Source: Ferrimonas balearica DSM 9799
GTDB taxonomy: Bacteria; Pseudomonadota; Gammaproteobacteria; Enterobacterales; Shewanellaceae
Assembly (NCBI RefSeq): GCF_000148645.1
Contig: NC_014541.1
Location: 1,054,001-1,118,000 of the forward strand
Length of the DNA stretch: 64,000 nt
Reading direction: 5' to 3'
A program made the position numbers and the translations under genes. The notes under the pieces were generated by a model. It did no database searches. It saw only the letters and a list, made by a program, of their open reading frames with translations, and was not told the DNA's origin. Positions within the stretch are counted from its first letter, which is position 1, and every line of letters starts with the position of its first letter. Below, one piece after another: positions 50,965 to 58,378 of the stretch.

Positions 50965-51141
50965 TCACTGCGGGCGGCGGCACTCAAAGCCGTCAATCAG
51001 CCAGCGACGGTAGCGGCAGTTGTAGCAACTGACCAGCTCACTGTCGGTGTGTTCATCTTCGTCGTCGGGGCCAAATTGCGGGCATTGGCTGGCCAGCAGA
51101 CGCACTTCGGTGTAGGCGCTAAAACCTTTGTGCAGCGTCAT
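50965..51141 (-). CDS. Four-cysteine mini-protein at the end of the ECF operon
   Basis: This 58-residue protein starts at the ATG that shares one base with the TiaS-like stop (TGATG). Cysteines at 20, 39, 42 and 54 (SQC, SCYNC, FEC) are spaced as in a small zinc or iron-sulfur site, separated by an acidic stretch (GPDDEDEHTDSE). I do not recognise the family. The coupling to the TiaS-like gene suggests a joint function; archaeal TiaS carries a C-terminal zinc ribbon that the TiaS-like protein here appears to lack, so this could be a separate version of such a module (speculative). Confidence 0.72.
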   Translation of the reverse strand: MTLHKGFSAYTEVRLLASQCPQFGPDDEDEHTDSELVSCYNCRYRRWLIDGFECRRPQ

Positions 51142-51860
51142 CAGTACTCCTTCAGGTGGGGTTTCTGGGCATTGATCCAGCGGTCGCCATCGGCCACCAC
51201 CAGCAGGGTATTGCGGTGATCCCACCACACGGTTTTGACCTTATCCAGCAGGGTGATCATCGTATCCGGAGCCAGCACTTCACCGGCCGGTGTGGTCACC
51301 GCGTCGATCTCCGGGTGGGCCAGCAGTTGGGCCACCGTCAGTTGTTCTGCCTCGACTTTTAACCGCCCTTTGCAACGACCATCGCGGCCACTCAGGCGCA
51401 GGCCAACCCCGGCCAGCGCCCCAATCACACCGTCGCCGCGGCCACCGTGTTCACTGAGGTGGACGCCCAGCTCAAACGCCAGTTGGTAGGCCTCTGCGCG
51501 GGTCAGGACTTCGCGCTTTGCAGCCTGGCCAAAGGCGATGATGCGGGCCGCGTCGAGGGATTCGGCCGGGGCGATGCAGAGGCCCGGGTCGGAGCCAGCG
51601 GCAGATTGGGTCAGCAGGAACTGCTGCGCCATGCCGCTCAGGGTGCCGTAGTGGCGCGCTTCGGTCAGAACTTCGAAGCACATGGCGCTGTTGTGCGAGG
51701 TGTAGGGGATGTCCGGGTGCACATACAACTGGTGACGGGTAATGGCGGAACACTGGCCCAATGATTGTTGGTGAATGGCGTCGATCAGCTCCTGGGCCAG
51801 TTCACCGGTGCCCTTGGTGCCAATTTCGTCGGTGTCATCAATGCAGATAAAGAGTTTCAT
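51141..51860 (-). CDS. TiaS-like DDTD-domain protein in the ECF transporter operon
   Basis: The 239-residue protein begins MKLFICIDDTDEIGTKGTGE and continues HPDIPYTSHNSAMCFEVL, which closely follows the IDDTD and NPTIPYKTRGNGA segments of archaeal TiaS, the agmatine-transferring tRNA-Ile2 enzyme. GSDPGLCIAP matches its next domain. The OB and zinc-ribbon regions of archaeal TiaS are not recognisable in the C-terminal half. Because this genome has TilS (8278-9618), an AUA-decoding role is unlikely. Its reading frame is coupled to the S-component gene by a one-base overlap, so it probably acts on, or responds to, the transported compound (inference). Confidence 0.75.
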   Translation of the reverse strand: MKLFICIDDTDEIGTKGTGELAQELIDAIHQQSLGQCSAITRHQLYVHPDIPYTSHNSAMCFEVLTEARHYGTLSGMAQQFLLTQSAAGSDPGLCIAPAESLDAARIIAFGQAAKREVLTRAEAYQLAFELGVHLSEHGGRGDGVIGALAGVGLRLSGRDGRCKGRLKVEAEQLTVAQLLAHPEIDAVTTPAGEVLAPDTMITLLDKVKTVWWDHRNTLLVVADGDRWINAQKPHLKEY

Positions 51861-52426
51861 CAGCAGGCCTCCTGGGCCGGTTGCAGCTTAGCGGGTTGGC
51901 GGTTGGCCGGGATCAGTTGATGGTGGGCCAGGTGGCGCAGCAGGGTGGGCACCAGCAGGCAGGCTAAAGTGGCAAACACGCAGCCGCCAAACAGTTTCCA
52001 GCCCGCCTGCACCAGCATCACCTCGTAGGTGGCGCCGGCCAGGGCCAGCTCCAGAACGCCTTTGGCGGTCCAGGCGGCCACCCCAATAAAGGCCACCACC
52101 ATCGCCTGCAGGCGATACCAGGGGGCGAACGGCAGCAGCCACAGCGCCAGTTCGACCGCCACCGCCGGCATCATAAATTTGAGCAGCACCAGCGGCCCGC
52201 CTTTGCCCACCCCCAGCACCATGGCGAGCAGACCGGCGATCAGGCCACAGTAAAATACCGAACCTTTGACCGGCACCAGACCACGGGCCAGCAGCAGGGT
52301 GGTCATCAGGAAAAACATGGAGTGGCCGGTCAGGCCCAGCTTAAAGCGGAACACGGACTTCACCGCCACAAACAGCAGCGCCAGGGTGCCCAGCAACAGG
52401 GCATCGTTCAGAGAGCGCGCGTTCAT
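51860..52426 (-). CDS. Probable ECF-transporter substrate-binding (S) component
   Basis: A 188-residue membrane protein with about five to six hydrophobic segments (ALLLGTLALLFVAVKSVF, GLTGHSMFFLMTTLLLARGL, GLIAGLLAMVLGVGKGGPLV, LKFMMPAVAVELALWLLPF, AWTAKGVLELALAGATYEV). Size, topology and position between a T component and the rest of the operon identify it as an S component. It does not resemble BioY, ThiT, RibU, CbiM, QueT or other S families that I can recall by sequence. It overlaps the T gene by four bases (ATGA). Confidence 0.75.
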   Translation of the reverse strand: MNARSLNDALLLGTLALLFVAVKSVFRFKLGLTGHSMFFLMTTLLLARGLVPVKGSVFYCGLIAGLLAMVLGVGKGGPLVLLKFMMPAVAVELALWLLPFAPWYRLQAMVVAFIGVAAWTAKGVLELALAGATYEVMLVQAGWKLFGGCVFATLACLLVPTLLRHLAHHQLIPANRQPAKLQPAQEAC

Positions 52427-53049
52427 AAGATCTCCTTAAATCGGGTCAGGGGTTGGTCTTCCTGGTAACCCCGGCTGCGCAAGGCCAGGGCTTGTTGTTC
52501 GGAAAAGCGCATCATCTGCACCAGCAGCGGCAGCAGCACGGTTTGCCCTAGCTCGGCGTAACCCCGGGGACGCAGAAAGTCGCGGGCGGACAGGTGCGCG
52601 CCGCGCAATTTGGCGAGCTGAAACAGCAGTCGGGCTTCATTGACCATGGTCGGCAGCAAGGCCAGTGCGGCCTGCAGCACGGTGGCGTTGCGTCGCGACA
52701 GCCAGGGATCCAGCGCCCGGATCAGGGTTTGCCCCGGGGTCGACAGGTAGAACCACAGCCCCGGCAGGATCCCCAGCAGGATACGAACGCTGATAAGGCC
52801 AGCCATCGGCAGGCCGTCTGCCCCAAACTTGAAGGCGTAGACGGCGCTGATCAGCAGCCAGTTGGGCAGCATAAACAGCAGGGTACGCCGCAGTTGGCGT
52901 GGCCCTTTCGGCAGGGGCAGCAACACCGCCAGCCAGGCCAGCATAAGCGGCGCCAACAGCCAGTTTGGTCCGGACAGGCCCAGCAGGGTCAGCAACGGTA
53001 CGGCCAGTAGTTTGGCCTGGGTCAGACGCACCGGATCAGGCCGCCACAT
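52423..53049 (-). CDS. ECF transporter transmembrane (T) component
   Basis: The 208-residue EcfT-like protein (CbiQ family) begins MWRPDPVRLTQAKLLAVPLL and starts 14 bases inside the ATPase gene behind GGAGG. Membrane spans are visible in the N-terminal half (LLTLLGLSGPNWLLAPLMLA). The coupling helices carry KLRGAHL and the Ala-x-x-x-Arg-Gly type signature in ALALRSRGYQ, which contact the two ATPase domains. It joins the S component to the ATPases. Confidence 0.86.
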   Translation of the reverse strand: MWRPDPVRLTQAKLLAVPLLTLLGLSGPNWLLAPLMLAWLAVLLPLPKGPRQLRRTLLFMLPNWLLISAVYAFKFGADGLPMAGLISVRILLGILPGLWFYLSTPGQTLIRALDPWLSRRNATVLQAALALLPTMVNEARLLFQLAKLRGAHLSARDFLRPRGYAELGQTVLLPLLVQMMRFSEQQALALRSRGYQEDQPLTRFKEIL

Positions 53050-54298
53050 GTACACCTCCGTTATCGATATGCCAGGCCAACCCGGTATCGGGTAGGGCAC
53101 GATGGCTGGCGATGACAATGGCCATCCCCCGCTGGCACTGGGTGATCAACAGTTCCCACAGCCGGGTTTGCGCGTTGGCATCGAGTCCGGCCAGTGGGTC
53201 ATCCAGCAACAGCAGATCCGGCTTGGCGGCCAGTTGGGCCAGCAGCGCCAGTTGATGCTGTTGGCCGTAGGAGAGGTGCAGGGGCGAACGCTGGGCCAGA
53301 TGACCGAGCCCCAGTGTGTCGAGCCAGTGCGACACCTCGTTTAGGCTCTGGCCGGAGCGACGCAGGCTGAAGCCGATCTCCTCCGCCACAGTGGCGGCAA
53401 ACAGTTGGCGGTCGGGTCGTTGCAGCAGGCAGCCAATACGGCCTGCGGCGCCTCTTTTGCCGCGTTGTCCGGGACGACGTCCCAGCACTGAAACCTCGCC
53501 CTCAAGGCGATGCTCCAATCCGGCCAGAGCCTGCAACAGAGAACTTTTCCCACTGCCATTGGCGCCACTGAGGGTGACGCATTCACCCGCCCGCAGCGCC
53601 AGCCTCGGCAGCACCAGCAGTGCGGTATCGTCGGTGCGCAGCAGCGCATCCTCCAGGGCCAGAACGTTGTGGCCGCGGGGCAGTTGTGGCCATCGGACGA
53701 GGGTAACCGGCTCGGTATGGCCGAGCGGATAGTGGCGCGGATTGAGGCGGGCAAACGCCTCCGCGTGGTGTTCGGCAATCACCATGCTGACGCCTTTCTG
53801 GCGCAGGCTGTCGAGGGTGTCCAACACCACCGCCAGTGCCTCCGGGTCCAGCTGGGCCCAGGGTTCGTCAAGCAGCAGCAGGTTCGGTTCGGCCACCAGT
53901 TGTGCGGCCAGCAGCAGGCGGTATTTCTGTCCCTGCGACAGCTGGGCCACCGGGGTGTCCAGCGGCAGCTTCAGCCCTACCTGGGCCAGCGCGGTTTCGA
54001 TACGGGGACGCATCTGTGCCGGTGGCACAGCGAGGTGTTCGAGCCACAGTGCCACTTCCGGGCCGATGCGTTCGCGCATCAGCTGCAGCGCCGGGTCCTG
54101 CATCACCAGGCCGATACGGGGGGGACGGGTGATCTGGCCGGAGGGGCTCTCCAGCAGATCGGCAATCTGCAAAAGCAGGGTGCTTTTGCCGGAGCCCGTG
54201 GGCCCGCTGAGGATCATCACCTCACCGGGCGCCAGGGTGAATGAGATCGACAGAGCCGGGTTACCCCGGCTCAACGTCAACTGGTCAAGTTGCAGCAC
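53036..54298 (-). CDS. Fused double ABC ATPase of the ECF transporter
   Basis: The 420-residue cytosolic protein has two ATPase domains in tandem, i.e. EcfA and EcfA' in one chain. Domain 1: Walker A SGPTGSGKST (31-40), signature LSQGQKYRLL, Walker B LLLLDEPWAQLD, H-loop IAEHH. Domain 2: Walker A SGANGSGKSS (near 242), signature LSYGQQHQLA, Walker B LLLLDDPLAGLD, H-loop IASHR. The catalytic Glu of domain 2 is Asp, so the two ATP sites are probably unequal. The gene follows the TonB receptor by three bases. Confidence 0.9.
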   Translation of the reverse strand: MLQLDQLTLSRGNPALSISFTLAPGEVMILSGPTGSGKSTLLLQIADLLESPSGQITRPPRIGLVMQDPALQLMRERIGPEVALWLEHLAVPPAQMRPRIETALAQVGLKLPLDTPVAQLSQGQKYRLLLAAQLVAEPNLLLLDEPWAQLDPEALAVVLDTLDSLRQKGVSMVIAEHHAEAFARLNPRHYPLGHTEPVTLVRWPQLPRGHNVLALEDALLRTDDTALLVLPRLALRAGECVTLSGANGSGKSSLLQALAGLEHRLEGEVSVLGRRPGQRGKRGAAGRIGCLLQRPDRQLFAATVAEEIGFSLRRSGQSLNEVSHWLDTLGLGHLAQRSPLHLSYGQQHQLALLAQLAAKPDLLLLDDPLAGLDANAQTRLWELLITQCQRGMAIVIASHRALPDTGLAWHIDNGGVHVAA

Positions 54299-54301
54299 GA
54301 C

Positions 54302-56407
54302 TTACCATTGGCCCTTCAGCTGCAGCAGCCATTGCCGACCCGGTTGGGGCAGGGCGCGGCTGGTTTCATACAGCTCATCGAACAGGTTGGTCACGGTGAA
54401 CTGCCAGCTCAGGCCGTCAACCGGCAGCGGCTGACTGAAGCTGATGTCCACCAGCACGTAGTCGTCCAGTTCCTGCTGCTCGCCGCTCTTGTAGAAGACC
54501 TGGTCCATCACGTACTGACTGTCCAGACGAGCGGTCAGTTGCCACGGCAGGTAAGCGGTGACATTGGCCTTCACGGTGTGCTTGGGACGGTACTGCAGGG
54601 TGGTGCGATTCTGGTCGTCCTCACCACGGTTCTCGGCGTCGAGGTAGCTGTATCCCAGCATCCAGTGCACCGACTCGAAGGTCTGGTTCTGCCAGCTGGT
54701 GTCCACACCGGTAAAGCGGTAATGGGCGTAGTTGCGCAGAACGTCGTTGTCGTCCTTCTCGATGTAGTTGGCCACATCGCTGTAGTAAGCACTCAGTTCG
54801 ATGCGGTTGGTCTGGCCCAGGTATTGGGTCAGGCCCAGCTCGTAGTGCTCGGTGGTTTCCGGCTCAAGTTCCACATCGGCTGCCGCCTCGTACTGGTTTT
54901 CCAGAGTCGGGTAGCGGATCTTACGAGCGGCACTGGCGCTCAGCTTGGTGCTGTCAGTCACGTAGTAGTAACCGGAGCCCAGCAGGCTGTGGCGCAGGGT
55001 GTCGTCCATGTCGTTGTCGTGCAGACCGCCACTCAGGGTCAGGCCGCCAGACTGGCTGGGCTGCCACTGGTATTCCGCCACGATGGACTGGGTACGTTGG
55101 TCGCGCTGCTGCATCGGGTCGCCACTGCCGCCACCGGAGCCGTCGCCACCGCCAGTGCCACCACCGGAACCGTCGCCCCCGCCAGTGCCGCCACCGGAAC
55201 CATCGCCACCGCCAGTGCCACCACCGGAACCGTCGCCACCGCCAGTACCACCACCGGAACCACTGCCGTCACCAGAGCCACCGCCAGTACCGCCGCCGGT
55301 ACCGCCGCCAGAGCCTGTGCCGCCGGCAAAGGTGCTGGCAGAGAGGTCATCCAGCTCGGAGCGCCAGCGCTGCTGTTCCAGCATGTAAGCGGTGGTCAGC
55401 AGGTGAGCGTCCTGCTTCCAGACCCATTGCAGGTTGATGCCCTGATTGGCCAGGTGCACGTCGGTACGGTCCAGCGCCTTGGCCAGGGTGTCATCGGCGT
55501 AGGTACGGCGCTCTTCGTCCTGCTCGTGGTAGTAGACGTAGCCGCGCAGCTGATGCTGCTCGGTCAGGTTGTGGCTGGCGCGGGCCTGGATGCCAAAGCG
55601 GTCCTGATTTTCGATGCGCTCCACTTCGCTCTTCTTGCTGTCCACCTGGATGGGGTTGCCCTTCTCCAGGGTGCCCCAGTTGGCGGTCAGTCCGAGTTCG
55701 GTGTCTTCGCTCAGCTGCCAGTCGTATTCGCCCAGCAGGCTGTGTTGTTCGTAGTCGCTGTTGTTGCGGGTGCCGCCATCTTCCTGGGCCTGGGCGTCGA
55801 AGTCGGAGGGCAGGCGGAAGCCGTCGCGGCCATAGCCCTGGTACTGCAGCAGGCCAGAGTGGGTCTGGTCGCCCAGTGCCACACCGGCGCCCGCTTGCCA
55901 GGCACCGTCGTTGCCGCCACCGGCATTGGCGCTGAAGCTGTGACCGTCGAAGGATTTGCGGGTGATGATGTTGATAACACCGCCTGCACCACCCGGGCCG
56001 TACAGCAGGGAGCCGCCGCCGGTGACCACTTCAACCCGCTCGATCAGGTTAACCGGCAGGGTGGCCGGGTCGAACTCACCGTCGCTGCCGTTGTTGTACG
56101 GCACGCCGTTGATCAGGAAGGTCAGGTGGCGGGTTTTAAAGCCGCGGGCTTCAATGCGGGCCGGGCCTTTATTGGCGTTGCGGATGTGCAGGCCGGGGAC
56201 CTCCTGCAGCACCTGCTCCAGGCTCTGGGCACCGGACAGCTCAATGTCGGAACGGCTGACGGTGTACTGGGTCGCGGCTTCGCGCTGGGCTGTGGGCTGG
56301 TCAGCATGAACCACCACCACTTCATCAATCCCCCCGGCAGAGACCGCCAGGGCCGGAAGCGGCATCAGCATGGCGACCAGAATGGGGTTGAGTCCAAATT
56401 TCAACAT
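54302..56407 (-). CDS. TonB-dependent receptor with glycine-rich loop, first gene of the ECF operon
   Basis: The 701-residue outer-membrane receptor has a signal peptide (LNPILVAMLMPLPALAVSA), a plug domain (DEVVVVHADQ, LSGAQSLEQVLQEVPGLHIR, VEVVTGGGSLLYGPGGAGGV) and a 22-strand barrel ending LQLKGQW. Residues about 360-432 form a Gly-rich insertion of near-identical 10-residue repeats, GGGTGGGDGS, between two predicted strands, so probably in a surface loop. The fixed link to an ECF module implies that its ligand crosses the outer membrane by TonB and the inner membrane by ECF, as for cobalamin-sized or metal-bound compounds; the identity is unknown. Confidence 0.9.
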   Translation of the reverse strand: MLKFGLNPILVAMLMPLPALAVSAGGIDEVVVVHADQPTAQREAATQYTVSRSDIELSGAQSLEQVLQEVPGLHIRNANKGPARIEARGFKTRHLTFLINGVPYNNGSDGEFDPATLPVNLIERVEVVTGGGSLLYGPGGAGGVINIITRKSFDGHSFSANAGGGNDGAWQAGAGVALGDQTHSGLLQYQGYGRDGFRLPSDFDAQAQEDGGTRNNSDYEQHSLLGEYDWQLSEDTELGLTANWGTLEKGNPIQVDSKKSEVERIENQDRFGIQARASHNLTEQHQLRGYVYYHEQDEERRTYADDTLAKALDRTDVHLANQGINLQWVWKQDAHLLTTAYMLEQQRWRSELDDLSASTFAGGTGSGGGTGGGTGGGSGDGSGSGGGTGGGDGSGGGTGGGDGSGGGTGGGDGSGGGTGGGDGSGGGSGDPMQQRDQRTQSIVAEYQWQPSQSGGLTLSGGLHDNDMDDTLRHSLLGSGYYYVTDSTKLSASAARKIRYPTLENQYEAAADVELEPETTEHYELGLTQYLGQTNRIELSAYYSDVANYIEKDDNDVLRNYAHYRFTGVDTSWQNQTFESVHWMLGYSYLDAENRGEDDQNRTTLQYRPKHTVKANVTAYLPWQLTARLDSQYVMDQVFYKSGEQQELDDYVLVDISFSQPLPVDGLSWQFTVTNLFDELYETSRALPQPGRQWLLQLKGQW
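55121..55335 (-). repeat. 30-bp tandem repeats coding the Gly-rich loop
   Basis: About four nearly exact 30-base units, each coding GGGTGGGDGS, with degenerate units on both sides. Such arrays change copy number by slippage, and because the unit is a multiple of three the frame is kept. Confidence 0.88.
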
Positions 56408-56424
56408 TCTGAAAATCCTCGAAA

Positions 56425-56514
56425 TAATCGGCCGTATTTTGGTGAAGCCGATTACCCCCGGGCAACGCCACGGGGAAGAAATTCAGAGATGGATCAACCA
56501 GAAATAACCTGATC
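56425..56514 (-). promoter_or_regulatory. Structured leader of the TonB/ECF operon
   Basis: Three inverted repeats stand just before the receptor gene: TAATCGGC/GCCGATTA (56425-56454), CCCCG-GGC/GCC-CGGGG with a one-base bulge (56456-56475), and GATCA/TGATC (56492-56514). The first ends five bases before the GAGGA ribosome site (56416-56420). The structure does not match a riboswitch class I know. It may sense the transported ligand (inference). Confidence 0.45.
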
Positions 56515-56600
56515 TGACTACAGGGGTGAAAAGTCCGAATTGCGCTGGACAGAATGTCTCGCCTGAGGGCCATTGTGACCCGGGTTCAGGACAGTTTGGC

Positions 56601-57500
56601 TCAGGGCACATTGTGGCCGGTTGAGGCCACCCAGATGCGGAACCACTGCTCCCGGGTGAGGTTCAGGCGCTCTGCCGCCACCGCTTGCTGAAGTCGTTCA
56701 ATCTTGCCGCTGCCCAGAATCGGCAGCGGGTTGCTGGGCAGCGCCAGCAGCCAGGCCAACGCCACCTGATCCACGCCCTCGGCGCCCACCTCTTCCGCCA
56801 CTTTTGACAGCTCCAGGCGGACGCTGCGGGCCTGTGGGTCTGCGGGGCTGAACAGGCGACCGCCCCCCAGGCAGGACCAGGCCATGGGGCGGATGCGGTG
56901 TTGCTGCAGGTGGTCCAGCGTACCGTCGTGCAGGGCGGTCAGTTGCAGCGGGGAGATCTCCACCTGATTGGTGACCAGCGGCTGATCAAGCCGGGATTGC
57001 AGCAGGTCAAACTGACTGGGGGTGAAGTTGGAGACGCCGAAATGACGCACCTTCCCGGCCTGCTGCAGCTGGTTGAACGCTTCGGCCACTTCGTCCGCCT
57101 GCATCAGCGGGTCGGGACGGTGGATCAGCAGCAGGTCGAGGTAGTCGGTGCCAAAGTGGCGCAGGCTCTGCTCCACCTGGTGCTGGATATGGCCAGCGCT
57201 GGTGTTGTAGTGGGGCAGGTCATAGCCCTTGCTGCCGGGCAGGCAGATGCCGCACTTGGTGACCAGTTGGATCCGCTCGCGCAGGCCGGGGTTCAGTGCC
57301 AGTGCTTCACCAAACGCGGCTTCACACTGGTAATCGCCATAGATGTCCGCGTGGTCACAACTGCTGATGCCCAGATCGAGATGAGCTTGCAGGAAACCTA
57401 ATCGTTGCTGCGGCGTCATCTGCCAGTCGAGCAGTCGCCAGTAGCCGGCAATAAAGCGGGAAAGAACCGGGCCTTGCGGATGTGTCGGGGCGTGCAGCAT
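56601..57500 (-). CDS. Aldo/keto reductase (YdhF type)
   Basis: The 299-residue NADPH-dependent TIM-barrel oxidoreductase has the tetrad Asp49, Tyr54, Lys82 and His127 (CDHADIYGDY, LVTKCG, LIHRPDP). VRHFGVSNFTPSQFD and the closing LPILGSGKIERLQ match the YdhF branch. Physiological substrate unknown. The ECF operon begins 194 bases further along on the same strand; a palindrome at 57531-57548 lies upstream of this gene. Confidence 0.9.
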   Translation of the reverse strand: MLHAPTHPQGPVLSRFIAGYWRLLDWQMTPQQRLGFLQAHLDLGISSCDHADIYGDYQCEAAFGEALALNPGLRERIQLVTKCGICLPGSKGYDLPHYNTSAGHIQHQVEQSLRHFGTDYLDLLLIHRPDPLMQADEVAEAFNQLQQAGKVRHFGVSNFTPSQFDLLQSRLDQPLVTNQVEISPLQLTALHDGTLDHLQQHRIRPMAWSCLGGGRLFSPADPQARSVRLELSKVAEEVGAEGVDQVALAWLLALPSNPLPILGSGKIERLQQAVAAERLNLTREQWFRIWVASTGHNVP

Positions 57501-57530
57501 AGGAACGTCCTGTCATAAAAAGAGATGATT

Positions 57531-57548
57531 TCGTGATGCTGATCACGA
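57531..57548. promoter_or_regulatory. CRP-like palindrome between the aldo/keto reductase and ompW
   Basis: TCGTGAT-GCTG-ATCACGA has perfect 7-bp arms and matches the CRP core TGTGA-N6-TCACA at eight of ten positions. It is 31 bases from the reductase start and 132 from ompW. Confidence 0.5.
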
Positions 57549-57583
57549 TGGGATGGTGCTGTTTCCTAATTGTTTCAGAGAGG

Positions 57584-57625
57584 TTGAGCGAGATCAAAGT
57601 TGCTGTTGGGAAAGCTCGCTAGGGT
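57584..57625 (+). promoter_or_regulatory. FNR/EtrA-type site and ompW promoter
   Basis: TTGAG-CGAG-ATCAA at 57584-57597 matches the FNR consensus TTGAT-N4-ATCAA at nine of ten positions. A -10-like TAGGGT lies at 57620-57625. With a start near 57632 the site is centred near -41.5, the usual activating position. ompW is a known FNR target in E. coli; the start point here is inferred. Confidence 0.65.
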
Positions 57626-57679
57626 TGGCGCCATAAGGTTACGGGAACCAACCCTTTCTCACCTCATGGAGTGAACAAG

Positions 57680-58309
57680 ATGAAAACCAAACTGCTGTCT
57701 CTGGCGATTCTCACTGCCCTCTCTGCTCCGGCCTTTTCTCACGAAGCGGGCGATTTTATCGTTCGTGTTGGTGCTGCCACCGTAGCGCCGAATGAAAGCT
57801 CAGGGCAAGTAGCCACTTTTGGTGAGTTTGCGGTTGATGACAACACTCAGCTGGGCCTGAACTTCACCTACATGGTGACTAACAACTTTGGTGTGGAACT
57901 GCTGGCCGCTACCCCATTCAGCCACGAAGTGACCCTGCCGGAAGCTGGTGTCAACGATCTGGCTAAGCTGAAGCACCTGCCGCCGACCCTGATGGCCCAG
58001 TACTACTTCGGTTCCGGTAACCTGCGTCCCTATATCGGTGCCGGTGTGAACATGACCGTTTTCTTCGACGAGAAGTTCACCAATGACCTCGACGGCGCAC
58101 TGAGCGATCTGGACGTGGACACCTCCTTTGGCCTGGCGGGCCAGGTGGGCATCGATTACAAATTTAACGACAACTGGCTGGTGAACGCGTCCGTTTGGTA
58201 TATCGATATCGGCACCGACGTGAACTTCAATCTGGGCGAAGACCGGGTATCCATTAAGACCGACATCGACCCCTGGGTTTACATGCTTTCCGTGGGTTAC
58301 ACCTTCTAA
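57680..58309 (+). CDS. ompW: OmpW-family outer-membrane protein
   Basis: The 209-residue eight-stranded barrel has signal peptide LLSLAILTALSAPAFSH, GDFIVRVGAATVAPNE after cleavage, GVELLAATPFSHEV, LPPTLMAQYYF and the aromatic C-terminus VYMLSVGYTF. OmpW forms a small hydrophobic channel. I chose the ATG at 57680 (GGAG eight bases before); a GTG at 57671 overlaps that site. A FNR-like site upstream suggests oxygen-dependent expression. Confidence 0.94.
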   Translation: MKTKLLSLAILTALSAPAFSHEAGDFIVRVGAATVAPNESSGQVATFGEFAVDDNTQLGLNFTYMVTNNFGVELLAATPFSHEVTLPEAGVNDLAKLKHLPPTLMAQYYFGSGNLRPYIGAGVNMTVFFDEKFTNDLDGALSDLDVDTSFGLAGQVGIDYKFNDNWLVNASVWYIDIGTDVNFNLGEDRVSIKTDIDPWVYMLSVGYTF

Positions 58310-58337
58310 AGCGAAACCCGGTCACAAAGACAGACGC

Positions 58338-58367
58338 AAAAAAGCCACCCGCTTGGGTGGCTTTTTG
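58338..58367. terminator. Bidirectional terminator after ompW
   Basis: An 11-base arm AAAAGCCACCC pairs with GGGTGGCTTTT around GCTT; A and T runs on both sides allow it to serve ompW and the convergent SDR gene. Confidence 0.92.
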
Positions 58368-58378
58368 CTGTGCGGGCC

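Noticed and set aside
56471-56530. ACCTGATCTG on the plus strand, reminiscent of the TPP riboswitch THI-box
   Set aside because: The following TAATGCCAGCGTAGGGA-like part is missing, and no gene follows on that strand.
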